Below, one piece after another: positions 36,241 through 45,376 of a stretch of 64,000 bases of DNA. The notes under the pieces are model-generated. The model did no database searches, was not told where the DNA came from, and was given only the letters and a program-made list of their open reading frames with translations. Source of the DNA: an uncultured Tateyamaria sp. (GTDB lineage Bacteria; Pseudomonadota; Alphaproteobacteria; Rhodobacterales; Rhodobacteraceae); contig CANMVD010000001.1 in the NCBI GenBank assembly GCA_947501275.1, positions 930,001-994,000 on the forward strand. The letters are read 5' to 3'. The stretch's first letter is position 1; the number at the start of each line of letters is the position of its first letter. A program made the translations under genes and the position numbers.

Positions 36241-36270
36241 ACGCCCGGCACCTCGTAAGGGGCCGGGCGT
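36241..36270 (-). terminator. Attenuator-like hairpin between dctP and dctQ
   Basis: ACGCCCGGC (36241-36249) and GCCGGGCGT (36262-36270) form a nine-pair stem with a 12-base loop; on the minus strand TTTTC follows directly. It resembles a rho-independent terminator but lies inside the TRAP operon, 21 bases before the DctQ start, so it probably lowers permease expression relative to the binding protein. Confidence 0.65.
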
Positions 36271-36294
36271 CTCTAGCCTACATCAGATTGCGCT

Positions 36295-37275
36295 TTAGTC
36301 GGTGGCCTGAATAAGCTCAACCAGCGGGCGCAGACCAGGATTTGTTTCGAAGTAGGCTTCGTAAACAGGCGCCATTGCTGCTTGGAACGGTGCTTTGTCC
36401 GCGACTTCGTTCACCACAACACCGGCTTTTTCGACGGCGACACGGCTGGCAGCTTCACGTTCCGCCCAAAGCTCGCGTTGCAACAGGGCCGATTCCTGCG
36501 CTGCTTCGGTGACGGCCGCCTGCATATCAGCAGAGAGCCCTTCGAACGCGGCAGTGTTTACGCAGATGCACTCGGGAATGATAAGGTGCTGAGACAGTGA
36601 GTAATAGCCCGCAACCTCAAAGTGGCCCGTGGATTCATAAGAAGGCCAGTTGTTCTCGGCGCCATCCACAACACCTGTCTTCAGTGCTTGATAGACTTCG
36701 GCAAAGGCCATTGGTGACGGATTGCCGCCCAATTCAGCGATCATGCCAGTGAACAGATCGTTGTTCATCACGCGCACCTTCATGCCCGTCACGTCGGCAG
36801 GTGTATTGATTGCCTTTTCACCGTTGTAGAACGAACGCGCGCCCGCATCGTACCATGCCAGCGGCATCAGGCCTTTTGCGGCCATACCAGCGGCGATTGC
36901 TGCGCCACCTTCACTGTCGAGCACGCGGAACATGTGCGGGACGTCTTTGAAGACAAATGGTAGCGAGACAACGTTGGCTTCTGCAACAATGGGGCCGATT
37001 GGTCCGAGGTTAAAGTTACCAACTTCCAACGCCCCTGCGCGGACCTGTTCAACCGCATCAGGCTGGCTGCCCAGCGTTCCGCCATGGAACATTTGCAGCG
37101 TCACTTCACCGCCGGTTTTTTCGCTGAGTAGTTCAGCGAATTTGTCCATCGCAATTGTATTGGGATACCCGTCTACGTGGATATTCCACCCGCGCCAGTT
37201 CTCTGCAAACGCGGCTGTGCTAATGACAGTCAATGCGACAGCACCAACCAATGATTTTTTGAAGTTTTGGAACAT
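36295..37275 (-). CDS. TRAP transporter substrate-binding protein (DctP type)
   Basis: This periplasmic protein captures the substrate, usually an organic acid. It has a signal peptide (FKKSLVGAVALTVISTAAFA, cleavage near residue 23) and a DctP fold with the LQMFHGGTLGSQPDAVEQVRAG block near 63-84 and VRVMNNDLFTGM near 165-176, where an arginine normally binds the carboxylate. AGGGAGGA lies five bases before the ATG at 37275; the frame is open further upstream without support. The protein is 326 residues. It is the first gene of the operon, and a GTATAC-type operator lies 126 bases upstream. Confidence 0.93.
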   Translation of the reverse strand: MFQNFKKSLVGAVALTVISTAAFAENWRGWNIHVDGYPNTIAMDKFAELLSEKTGGEVTLQMFHGGTLGSQPDAVEQVRAGALEVGNFNLGPIGPIVAEANVVSLPFVFKDVPHMFRVLDSEGGAAIAAGMAAKGLMPLAWYDAGARSFYNGEKAINTPADVTGMKVRVMNNDLFTGMIAELGGNPSPMAFAEVYQALKTGVVDGAENNWPSYESTGHFEVAGYYSLSQHLIIPECICVNTAAFEGLSADMQAAVTEAAQESALLQRELWAEREAASRVAVEKAGVVVNEVADKAPFQAAMAPVYEAYFETNPGLRPLVELIQATD

Positions 37276-37400
37276 GGTGTCCTCCCTTGGAACTCTGAAT
37301 CCGGCTTGTGGACCCGGTTCGGCTAACCCCGACGCACTCAACAGAGAGTGCGCACGGCTCAAGCCTGCATCGAGTCTCATTTTGTGAGATCAAAAGAAGA

Positions 37401-37412
37401 CTAGTATACCAG
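37401..37412. promoter_or_regulatory. GntR-type operator before the TRAP operon
   Basis: CTAGTATACCAG (37401-37412) matches two further copies at 38313-38344. On the minus strand a TTGACA box (37421-37416) stands directly before it, so the operator would overlap the core promoter of dctP. The adjacent GntR/FCD gene is the likely regulator. Confidence 0.7.
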
Positions 37413-37479
37413 AGTTGTCAACTACCAATTCCGCAGGCGCGATTTTGCCCAGAATTTGACCGTTCATTTAGGCAGCGGA

Positions 37480-38181
37480 TCAGTGTCCGGACGGGTCAAT
37501 GGGTTCGAAGTAATTCGCGTTGGTCACAGAAATCTTGTCGATGGTATCGTCCAGCCGGGTCAGATGGCGCATCCCGGCATCGATAGCGCGATCCGGAAGA
37601 TGGTTTTTGACCGCATCCGCAATTTCGAAGTGGTCCGCCACCAGCTCGGGCATCCGGTCCCCTTTTGACAGGCTCAGGATGCAGAGCCTGTCTACCTTGG
37701 ACTTTTCGGACATGATCACATCAAAGGCAAAGTCGACTTGAGCGATACGGCACAGGATTTGGTGAAACTCGTAGTCCAGTACCCCGAAAGCATCGACGTC
37801 CAGGTCATTGACGGCGCGTTCCTGTGCAGCGAGGGCAGCATCCAACTCAGCCGCTCCTGCCGCGTCGCACAGTTGGGCGGCCAGACGCAAAACTTCCCTT
37901 TCAATTGCGGCACGTACGAAACGGGATTTAACGATCTCACGGGTGGAAAAGCGTTTCACTTCGGTGGCTCGTTGGGGGCGGATCAAAAGCAAATCAAGTG
38001 TCGCAAGACGGCTGAACGCATCGCGAACGGGTTGGCGCGAAACACCGAATTGCGCGGCGATGTCTGCTTCGGAGATTTTGTCGCCCGGGCGAAGGCGCAG
38101 CGACAGGATCTCGTCATGCAGATAGTCGAAGATATCATCGACGCTTGTCCGTCGTGCGCCAAGTTGTGTTGCCTGCGCCAT
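37480..38181 (-). CDS. GntR-family regulator with FCD domain
   Basis: The regulator has an N-terminal winged helix (YLHDEILSLRLRPGDKISEADIAAQFGVSRQPVRDAF-type region, residues 19-55) and an FCD effector domain whose metal or ligand residues are expected in LDYEFHQILCRIA and the later histidines. FCD regulators of this kind often sense uronates or other sugar acids. The ATG at 38181 has GGAG eight bases upstream and gives 233 residues. The gene lies between the TRAP operon and the divergent SDR gene, and the shared palindrome occurs on both sides of it. Confidence 0.9.
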   Translation of the reverse strand: MAQATQLGARRTSVDDIFDYLHDEILSLRLRPGDKISEADIAAQFGVSRQPVRDAFSRLATLDLLLIRPQRATEVKRFSTREIVKSRFVRAAIEREVLRLAAQLCDAAGAAELDAALAAQERAVNDLDVDAFGVLDYEFHQILCRIAQVDFAFDVIMSEKSKVDRLCILSLSKGDRMPELVADHFEIADAVKNHLPDRAIDAGMRHLTRLDDTIDKISVTNANYFEPIDPSGH

Positions 38182-38312
38182 TGCGCCATCTCCAAAATTC
38201 TCAAATTCATGACGTCTTACCGAAATCGTCACAGAAAATGAACAGGGGCTCCTGCGATAGCTGCTTTGCAAACCAACAAGGGAATCGCAGGCCGCGTACC
38301 TCGAACTTCACT

Positions 38313-38344
38313 CTGGTATACCAGTTAAATGACTAGTATACCAG
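38313..38344. promoter_or_regulatory. Tandem operators between gntR-type and SDR genes
   Basis: CTGGTATACCAG (38313-38324) is a perfect 12-base palindrome. CTAGTATACCAG (38333-38344) is an almost identical second copy, 20 bases further on (two helical turns), identical to the site at 37401. They lie 132-163 bases before the regulator start and 25-56 before the SDR start, fitting autoregulation plus control of the degradation genes. Confidence 0.75.
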
Positions 38345-38369
38345 TACGTGAAAAAAAAAGGGGTACCAC

Positions 38370-39113
38370 ATGAAGCTAGCAGGGAAAACGGCGATCATTA
38401 CGGGCGGTGGTCGTGATATTGGTCAAGCGGCAGCCATTAAGTTGGCAGCGGAAGGTGCCAATGTGGCCATCAACTATTTCTCCAGCAGCGCGGGCGCAGA
38501 TGAAGCGGTGGCCAAGATCACTGCTGGGGGCGGTCAGGCATTTGCCATGAAGGGTGACCTGACCAAAGCCGAAGATATCGACGCCCTTGTGACCAAGACG
38601 GTATCCGATTACGGCAGCATAGACGTATTGGTGAACAACGCAGGCGGTCTGATCGCACGCAAGACCATTGCCGAAATGCCGTTGGCGCATTGGAATGCGG
38701 TGATGGATCTGAACCTGACCAGTACATTCATGATGACACAGGCCTGTCTTGCGCACATGAAAACTGGGGCAATCGTAAACCTCGCCAGTCAGGCCGGACG
38801 CGATGGGGGCGGACCCGGTGCAGTTGCCTATGCAACATCAAAAGGCGCTGTCATGACAATGACTCGCGGACTGGCCAAAGAGCTTGGACCGGATATTCGC
38901 GTTAATGCCCTTTGTCCCGGCATGATCGATACGGACTTTCACAATGTGCATACGCCGGATGCTGGTCGCCGTGGGTTCGAGGCCGCGGCACCTGTCAAAC
39001 GTCAAGGCACAACCGAAGATACGGCAAATCTCATCCTGTTTTTGGCGTGCGACGACTCGGCGTTCCTGACCGGCACCAATATCGACATCAACGGCGGTAT
39101 GCTGTTCTCGTAA
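38370..39113 (+). CDS. SDR-family dehydrogenase, likely acting on a uronate-derived keto sugar
   Basis: A short-chain dehydrogenase with the cofactor motif TGGGRDIGQA at residues 11-20, NNAGG near 88-92, a catalytic serine in NLASQAG and the YATSK pair near 148-152. In alginate and pectin degradation such enzymes reduce 4-deoxy-5-keto-uronate (DEH) to 2-keto-3-deoxygluconate or related acids; here that role is inferred from the KdgF-like cupin next door, the TRAP importer and the shared operator. AAGGGG precedes the ATG. Length 247 residues is normal. No kdgK or kdgA is seen, so later steps must be encoded elsewhere. Confidence 0.85.
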   Translation: MKLAGKTAIITGGGRDIGQAAAIKLAAEGANVAINYFSSSAGADEAVAKITAGGGQAFAMKGDLTKAEDIDALVTKTVSDYGSIDVLVNNAGGLIARKTIAEMPLAHWNAVMDLNLTSTFMMTQACLAHMKTGAIVNLASQAGRDGGGPGAVAYATSKGAVMTMTRGLAKELGPDIRVNALCPGMIDTDFHNVHTPDAGRRGFEAAAPVKRQGTTEDTANLILFLACDDSAFLTGTNIDINGGMLFS

Positions 39114-39133
39114 CGCTCTTGAAAGGGTCGGAT

Positions 39134-39445
39134 ATGTCCGAATTTCCAATTGTTTCCACAGGCGAAAACGTCACTCGGCAAGTGTTGTCGGATCATGCAG
39201 ACCTGATGGTCGTCGCCTTTCGCTTCGCCGCGCAAGGGGCGGTCGGGGCCTTGCATCACCATCAGCATGTTCAATCGACATATGTCGAAAGCGGGCGTTT
39301 TCGTTTCACACTGGGCGACGAGGAGCGCGAAGTAGGCCCCGGCGACAGCTTCGTAGTCTCTTCGAACGTGACACATGGTTGCGTGTGTCTGGAGCCGGGC
39401 ACGTTGGTTGATTGCTTTACGCCCCGCCGCGACGATTTTCTGTAG
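39134..39445 (+). CDS. kdgF: KdgF-like cupin
   Basis: KdgF proteins speed up conversion of 4,5-unsaturated uronates from pectin or alginate to their linear keto form. The 103-residue protein is one cupin domain: metal-binding motif one in GALHHHQHVQSTYVESGRF near residues 36-54 and motif two in PGDSFVVSSNVTHGC near 74-88. The ATG at 39134 follows AAAGGGTCGGAT, 20 bases after the SDR stop; the longer open frame overlapping the SDR gene is not protein-like. The symbol rests on family resemblance and context and is somewhat uncertain. Confidence 0.75.
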   Translation: MSEFPIVSTGENVTRQVLSDHADLMVVAFRFAAQGAVGALHHHQHVQSTYVESGRFRFTLGDEEREVGPGDSFVVSSNVTHGCVCLEPGTLVDCFTPRRDDFL

Positions 39446-39544
39446 CAAGCATTCCTGTGGCAGCGCACCGCGGAGGTTCATTTCGTCGTATCATCTCACT
39501 GCATTTCGTTGTTACGCTCAGTTCCAACAAACCGGGAGAATTCG

Positions 39545-41161
39545 ATGCAGGAATGGTGGCGCGACGCGGTAATCTACCAGATTTATCCACGATCCTATCA
39601 GGACGATAACGGAGATGGTGTCGGGGACCTTCAGGGGATCACCCGGCGCTTGCCGCATGTCGCTGATCTGGGCGCCAACTGTATTTGGCTTTCACCAATC
39701 TTTCAGTCGCCACAAGCAGACATGGGTTATGACGTGTCTGATTATACGGCAGTTGATCCCCTGTTTGGTAGCCTCGAAGACTTTGAGACACTCATCCAAA
39801 CGGCACACGATTTGGGGCTAAAGGTCATCGTGGATCAGGTGTTGTCCCATACCTCGGATCAGCACCCATGGTTCAAGGAATCGCGGGTCGACCGCACCAA
39901 TGACAAGGCGGACTGGTACGTATGGGCCGACCCGCATCCCGATGGGTCGCCTCCAACGAACTGGCACAGTCACTTTGGTGGGCCCGCTTGGGAATTTGAT
40001 CCGCAGCGCGGGCAGTATTACCTGCACAACTTCCTGACCTCGCAGCCTGATTTAAACTTTCACAATCCGGATGTGATCGAAGCCATACTCGAGACGTGCA
40101 AGTTCTGGTTGGATCGTGGTCTGGATGGTTTCCGTCTGGACACGGTGAATTACTACTTCCACGATCAGAAACTGCGCTCCAACCCCCCTGCACAAGCCAA
40201 ACCGCAGGTGATGGCAACAGATCTTTATGGAATGCAGGACAATATCTACAACAAGACGCGGCCTGAAAATATCGCCTTCCTCGAACGTTTGCGCGCTCTG
40301 ACTGATCAGTATGACGACATCATGATGGTCGGTGAAGTTGGCGAAATGGGCCGTCGCTCGATCGAGATCATGGGGGAGTACACGGCCGGAACGGGCCGCC
40401 TGCACATGGCTTACAGCTTTGCGATGCTCGGGCCGGATTTTACCGCGGAACACTTTCGCAATTGCATCGAAGGCTTTCAGCGTAACGCGCCGGATGGGCA
40501 CCCTTACTGGTCATTCTCTAACCACGACGTGCCGCGTCAGGTGAGCCGGTGGGCCGAACACGCCGTGGACAATGACAGTATCGCGCGACTGGCTTGCGCA
40601 ATGTTGATGGCTTTTGAGGGCACAATTGGGATCTATCAGGGTGAAGAGTTGGGCCAACTCGAAACGGAAATGACCTTCGAAGAACTGACGGACCCGCCCG
40701 CAATCCGTTTTTGGCCAGCTGTCAAGGGGCGCGATGGATGCCGTACGCCGATGGTTTGGGAAAAGGATTCACCCAGCGCGGGCTTTTCAGATGTAAAACC
40801 GTGGTTGCCCGTAAAGGAACCGCAAGCCGTGCGTGCCGTCGATCAACAGGGCGTCGATTCCATTCTGGCGTTCTACAAAGAGGTGATCGCCTATCGTGCG
40901 GCGCATCCTGCAATGTGCCGGGGCACCACAGAATTCCACGCGCTGCCTGAACCCATTTTCGCTTTTACCCGGAAGGCAGAAGGCGAACGGCTGACTTGCG
41001 TCTTTAATCTGTCCAAGACGCCGGTGTCGTTGACGTTGACCGGTACGGCCACTCTGTCGGGGCCACATCACGCAACTCTGACGCAGTCCAAGTTGGAATT
41101 GCCGGGCAACGGATTTGCTTATCTGGCCTCTGACGCTGCGCTGTCTTTGGCCAAGGGTTAA
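39545..41161 (+). CDS. aglA: GH13 alpha-glucosidase
   Basis: This enzyme hydrolyses terminal alpha-glucosidic bonds of maltose- or sucrose-type sugars. The GH13 regions are clear: DLGLKVIVDQVLSHTSDQHPWF for region I, GLDGFRLDTVNYY with the nucleophile aspartate near residue 200, MMVGEVGEM with the acid/base glutamate and FSNHDVPRQ with the third carboxylate. There is no signal peptide, so it acts on imported sugar. GGGAGA lies five or six bases before the ATG; the 538-residue product has the usual length. Its stop codon overlaps that of the convergent glgP in the tetramer TTAA. Confidence 0.9.
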   Translation: MQEWWRDAVIYQIYPRSYQDDNGDGVGDLQGITRRLPHVADLGANCIWLSPIFQSPQADMGYDVSDYTAVDPLFGSLEDFETLIQTAHDLGLKVIVDQVLSHTSDQHPWFKESRVDRTNDKADWYVWADPHPDGSPPTNWHSHFGGPAWEFDPQRGQYYLHNFLTSQPDLNFHNPDVIEAILETCKFWLDRGLDGFRLDTVNYYFHDQKLRSNPPAQAKPQVMATDLYGMQDNIYNKTRPENIAFLERLRALTDQYDDIMMVGEVGEMGRRSIEIMGEYTAGTGRLHMAYSFAMLGPDFTAEHFRNCIEGFQRNAPDGHPYWSFSNHDVPRQVSRWAEHAVDNDSIARLACAMLMAFEGTIGIYQGEELGQLETEMTFEELTDPPAIRFWPAVKGRDGCRTPMVWEKDSPSAGFSDVKPWLPVKEPQAVRAVDQQGVDSILAFYKEVIAYRAAHPAMCRGTTEFHALPEPIFAFTRKAEGERLTCVFNLSKTPVSLTLTGTATLSGPHHATLTQSKLELPGNGFAYLASDAALSLAKG

Positions 41162-43542
41162 GTCAGGCTGTGGGTGTCCCAGATGTCGCGCATGTAGCCT
41201 TTGATCGTGCGATCCGAGGAAAAGAACCCGCTGCCGGCGATATTGAGCAGCGCCATCCGTGACCACGCATCGGTGTCGGAAAAGACAGCGTCAGCGCGTG
41301 CCTGCGCATCGACATAGCTGGCAAAGTCAGACGTGACGAGAAAAGGGTCATCGTGCCATGTCCGGTTGACCAGTCCGTGATACCGCGCTGGATCAGATGG
41401 GCTGAAATGCCCTTCGGCCAGCATTTGCAATATGTCCAGTAAGGATTGGTTCGCATTGATTGCGTCATGGGCATGTCCCGGTTTGGCGGCACACGCGCGT
41501 GCTTCTTCTGCGGTCATCCCAAAGAGAAAGAAGTTGTCCGCCCCGACATGCTCCCGGATCTCGACATTTGCACCGTCCAGCGTGCCCATCGTCAGGGCGC
41601 CGTTGATCGTGAATTTCATGTTTCCCGTGCCTGACGCTTCTTTGCCTGCTGTCGAAATCTGTTCAGACAGGTCGGCCGCCGGGATCATCCGCTGCGCCAT
41701 CGAGACATTGAAATTTGGTGGGTAAACCACCTTGAGCAGATCGCCTGTCACGGGGTCCGTGTTGATGGCATGGGCGACGTCGTTGATCAGGTGAATGATT
41801 TCCTTGGCGATGACGTAACCGGGCGCTGCCTTGCCACCAAAGATCTTTACCCGAGGTGTCCAATTGCCCTGCGGGTTCGCGCGAATGGCCTGCCACCGGG
41901 CAATTGTCTCGAACACGTTGAGAAGCTGGCGTTTGTATTCGTGGATGCGTTTGACCTGAATGTCGAACATTGCGTCAGGGTTCAGCGTCAGCCCCATCCG
42001 CTCCTGAACCCAATTGGCAAAGGCGACCTTGTTGGCGCGTTTCGCAGCCATAAGCGCGTCGCGCACATTTGCATCGTCAACGTGCCGAGCCAGTCCGGAC
42101 AGTTGCGCAAGATCACTTTCCCAGCCTGTGCCCACCGTGTCTGTCAGGATAGATGACAGTCCGGGGTTGGATAGCCGCAGCCAACGCCTCGGCGTGACTC
42201 CATTGGTCTGGTTCAGAATTCGGCCCGGATAAAGCGCGGCGAGATCGGCAAAGACGGTGTCCTGCATCAGTTGTGTGTGCAGCGCGGACACGCCGTTGAC
42301 GTGCCCGGACATGACAAAGGCCAAGGTCCCCATATGAACGTGATCGTGATGCACGATTCGAAGATGTTCGGCGCAGTGCGTGGCGGCGTGGTGTTCATGG
42401 TCGATCCGCTCAATGATCTGCATGTGCCGCGGCAAAACGCGCCCCATCAGCCATGTTGACCATGTTTCCAGCGCTTCGGGCAACAGGGTGTGATTGGTAT
42501 AGTTCAGCGCCCCTTGGGCCAGCGGTTTGGCGACGTCCCAGTCTAGCCCGTGCTCATCCACCAACAAGCGCATCAATTCTGCCCCTGCAATCGCCGGGTG
42601 CGTATCGTTCAACTGGATCGCGACCTTCTGAGGCAGCTGAGTCAGGTCGTCATACTCGGAGAGGAACCGGCGCAGGATGTCCTGCAACGCGGCAGATGTC
42701 AGGAAAAACTCCTGCTTGAGGCGCAACTCCTTGCCGCCATCTGTTGTGTCGTCGGGGTATAGAACCCGCGACAAAGTGCGGGCCAACGCCTCGGGCGCGG
42801 CCGCGGCAGAGTAATCACCTGCGTTAAAGCGTTTAAGGTCAAACAGGTCGGTCGGATGTGCCCCCCACAGGCGCAACGTGTTTGCCCACTTTCCCTGCCA
42901 TCCGACAATTGGCATGTCATAGGCACGCGCATAAACGGTTTCTGATGGCGTCCACACGGCATCTTCGTCAACGTGACCGTTGAACGGGATCGTGTAGCGT
43001 GCCTCGGGCCGTTCGAATTCCCACGGATGGGGCTGATTCAGCCAATCCTCCGGGCGTTCAACCTGACGCCCCGCTTCAAAGCGTTGGCTGAACAGGCCGT
43101 GCTCATAGCGGATGCCGTACCCATAGGCCGGGCATGACAGGGTGGACATGCTTTCGAGGAAGCAGGCTGCCAGACGCCCCAGACCACCGTTACCAAGGGC
43201 GGCGTCGGGCTCGTCTTCGATCAGATCATCCAGTGCAATTCCGTCGTCTTTCAGCACTTCTTCGATGGTGTCGCGCAAGCCCAGATTGACCATCGCGTCC
43301 TCAAGCATCCGTCCCATCAGGAATTCCAGCGACAGGTAATAGACGCGTTTGCCTTGTGCGGCATAGGTTTTGCGGGTGGCGGCGAACCAGGGCTCCACTA
43401 TCATGTCCCGCACCGCATAGCTGACCGCCATACGCCAGTCATAGGTGCTGGCATGTGGTTTGTCCTTGCCGAACGTATAGGTCAGATGTTGGGCGATCCG
43501 TGCGCGCAGCATTTCAGCGGACAAGTCAGTCATCACATTCAT
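41158..43542 (-). CDS. glgP: Glycogen phosphorylase
   Basis: GlgP degrades glycogen from chain ends to glucose 1-phosphate. The pyridoxal phosphate lysine is in EASGTGNMKFTINGALTMGTLDG near residues 655-677, and NGGLGRLAACFLESMSTL near 120-138 is the other family hallmark. The start at 43542 has GGGA six bases upstream and yields 794 residues; a TTG four codons earlier is less likely. A terminator-like hairpin separates it from pgm, so it may have its own promoter although it lies in line with the glg operon. Its product feeds the pgm-encoded enzyme. Confidence 0.95.
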   Translation of the reverse strand: MNVMTDLSAEMLRARIAQHLTYTFGKDKPHASTYDWRMAVSYAVRDMIVEPWFAATRKTYAAQGKRVYYLSLEFLMGRMLEDAMVNLGLRDTIEEVLKDDGIALDDLIEDEPDAALGNGGLGRLAACFLESMSTLSCPAYGYGIRYEHGLFSQRFEAGRQVERPEDWLNQPHPWEFERPEARYTIPFNGHVDEDAVWTPSETVYARAYDMPIVGWQGKWANTLRLWGAHPTDLFDLKRFNAGDYSAAAAPEALARTLSRVLYPDDTTDGGKELRLKQEFFLTSAALQDILRRFLSEYDDLTQLPQKVAIQLNDTHPAIAGAELMRLLVDEHGLDWDVAKPLAQGALNYTNHTLLPEALETWSTWLMGRVLPRHMQIIERIDHEHHAATHCAEHLRIVHHDHVHMGTLAFVMSGHVNGVSALHTQLMQDTVFADLAALYPGRILNQTNGVTPRRWLRLSNPGLSSILTDTVGTGWESDLAQLSGLARHVDDANVRDALMAAKRANKVAFANWVQERMGLTLNPDAMFDIQVKRIHEYKRQLLNVFETIARWQAIRANPQGNWTPRVKIFGGKAAPGYVIAKEIIHLINDVAHAINTDPVTGDLLKVVYPPNFNVSMAQRMIPAADLSEQISTAGKEASGTGNMKFTINGALTMGTLDGANVEIREHVGADNFFLFGMTAEEARACAAKPGHAHDAINANQSLLDILQMLAEGHFSPSDPARYHGLVNRTWHDDPFLVTSDFASYVDAQARADAVFSDTDAWSRMALLNIAGSGFFSSDRTIKGYMRDIWDTHSLT

Positions 43543-43637
43543 GGAGCATCCCAAGCGGTTCAGTGGGCAGGCATGCGGACCGAGTCACGGCAGCATTCCT
43601 ATTGATTGGGCGATGTGGTGCCATGTTTGCGCGCTAT

Positions 43638-43674
43638 AAAAAAGACCAAGTCGTGACTTTGACGTGCCTTGGTC
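43638..43674 (-). terminator. Rho-independent terminator after pgm
   Basis: On the minus strand GACCAAG (43674-43668) and CTTGGTC (43650-43644) pair in a seven-base stem; TTTTTT (43643-43638) follows directly. It lies 17 bases past the pgm stop and would partly or fully separate the glgBCAX-pgm transcript from glgP. Confidence 0.7.
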
Positions 43675-43690
43675 ACCGGCTGACCCCGAT

Positions 43691-45322
43691 TTACGTCACT
43701 ACGTCCGGTGCGCTGCGGCCGGTGATCGCCTCGAGGTCGGATATGCCAAGCGCAGCCGCGCGGACCTGCGCCAGTGCTTGCGCAGGCTCCATCTTCAACT
43801 TGGAGGGGTCGGTTTCAAGTTGCTCTAAGTAGACTCGGATCGTTGATCCCGCGGTGCCTGTGCCCGACAAGCGGAAGATCGCACGCCCGCCGCCTTTCAG
43901 TATCAAACGGATACCTTGCCCGGTTGAACGCGACCCATCCACCGGGTCGTCATAGGCAAATTCATCGGCCATTTCGCAAACGACGTCGCCAATCTTTCGA
44001 CCTGCCAGGTCAGGCAATTTGGCCCGCAGCGCGTCCATCATCGCACCTGCCTTGTCGCTGTCCACATCTTCATAGTCGAGACGGGAGTAGTAGCACCGCC
44101 CATGGGAGGCCCAAAGCTCTGCCATGAGGTCCGATACCGACTGGCCCGTTTCCGCAAGAATGTTGAGCCAGAGCAGAACAGCCCACAACCCGTCTTTCTC
44201 GCGCACATGGTCTGATCCTGTGCCTGCGCTTTCTTCGCCGCACAGGGTTGCTTTGCCCGCATCCAGTAGATTGCCAAAGAATTTCCAGCCGGTCGGGGTC
44301 TCGTAACAGGCAATGCCAAGGCTTTCGGCGACCCGGTCCACAGCGCGTGACGTCGGCATCGAACGCGCCACGCCCGCCAGACCGTCTTTGTACCCGGGCG
44401 CGAGATGCGCCTTGGCTGCCAGCAGCGCAAGGCTGTCGGACGGCGTGACATAGCAGTTGCGGCCCACGATCATGTTGCGGTCGCCGTCCCCGTCAGAGGC
44501 TGCCCCAAAGTCAGGCGCGGCCGGTCCGTGCATTTCGTCCATCAGTTCCTTGGCCCAGATCGGGTTGGGATCGGGGTGCCCACCGCCAAAATCGGGACTC
44601 GGTGTGCCGTTGATCACGGTACCTGACGGTGCGCCAAGCACGCCTTCGAGAATGGCGTGGGCATAAGGGCCGGTCACGGCATGCATGGCGTCAAAGCGCA
44701 TCGAAAAACCCGAGGCAAACAAAGCCCGGATCTTGGCAAAATCGAACAGCTTTTCCACGGCGGTGGTGTAAGCGGCGATTGGGTCAATCACTTCGACGGT
44801 CATGCCGTTCATGTCGCCCGTTCCAAGATCGCTGATGTTGGCGTCAGGTGATGCCGCAATCTTGTAGACCTCGATTGATTTGGTGCATTCAAAGATCTTG
44901 TCGGTCACGCCTTCGGTCGCTGGCCCGCCATTGGGACCGTTGAATTTCAGCCCAAAGTCCGCCTCTGGCCCGCCGGGATTGTGACTGGCGGACAGGATCA
45001 GCCCCCCATCAGCGCCCCGCGTGCGGATCAGGTTGGACGCCGCAGGTGTCGACAGGATGCCGTCCTGCCCCACGATACAGTGTTTGGCTTGATTGGCAGC
45101 CGCCATCCTCAGGATGACCTGAATGGCACGTTGATTGAAATACCGCCCGTCGCCCCCGATCACGAGGGTCTTGCCAGCAACGCCGCCGATGCCATCAAAC
45201 GTCGCTTGCACGTAGTTTTCCAGGTAGTGAGGACGCATGAAAATGGCAGTCTTCTTGCGCAGCCCGCTGGTTCCGGGTTTTTGACCTTCGATCGGGTTGG
45301 TTCTGACGGTCTGCATTGGCAT
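43691..45322 (-). CDS. pgm: Phosphoglucomutase (alpha-D-glucose-phosphate specific)
   Basis: This enzyme interconverts glucose 1-phosphate and glucose 6-phosphate, linking glycogen turnover with central metabolism. The phosphorylated serine lies in LILSASHNPGG near residues 112-122, the metal loop is DGDGDRNMI near 290, and the sugar-binding CGEESAGTGSDH is near 365. GGAGGAG lies eight bases before the ATG at 45322, giving 543 residues; the second ATG six bases later is less well placed. It follows glgX in the glycogen operon. Confidence 0.95.
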   Translation of the reverse strand: MPMQTVRTNPIEGQKPGTSGLRKKTAIFMRPHYLENYVQATFDGIGGVAGKTLVIGGDGRYFNQRAIQVILRMAAANQAKHCIVGQDGILSTPAASNLIRTRGADGGLILSASHNPGGPEADFGLKFNGPNGGPATEGVTDKIFECTKSIEVYKIAASPDANISDLGTGDMNGMTVEVIDPIAAYTTAVEKLFDFAKIRALFASGFSMRFDAMHAVTGPYAHAILEGVLGAPSGTVINGTPSPDFGGGHPDPNPIWAKELMDEMHGPAAPDFGAASDGDGDRNMIVGRNCYVTPSDSLALLAAKAHLAPGYKDGLAGVARSMPTSRAVDRVAESLGIACYETPTGWKFFGNLLDAGKATLCGEESAGTGSDHVREKDGLWAVLLWLNILAETGQSVSDLMAELWASHGRCYYSRLDYEDVDSDKAGAMMDALRAKLPDLAGRKIGDVVCEMADEFAYDDPVDGSRSTGQGIRLILKGGGRAIFRLSGTGTAGSTIRVYLEQLETDPSKLKMEPAQALAQVRAAALGISDLEAITGRSAPDVVT

Positions 45323-45376
45323 GGTCGTTTCTCCTCCTTGGTCGTCTTTGTGACCCGTGTTGGCGGGGCGCACGTC

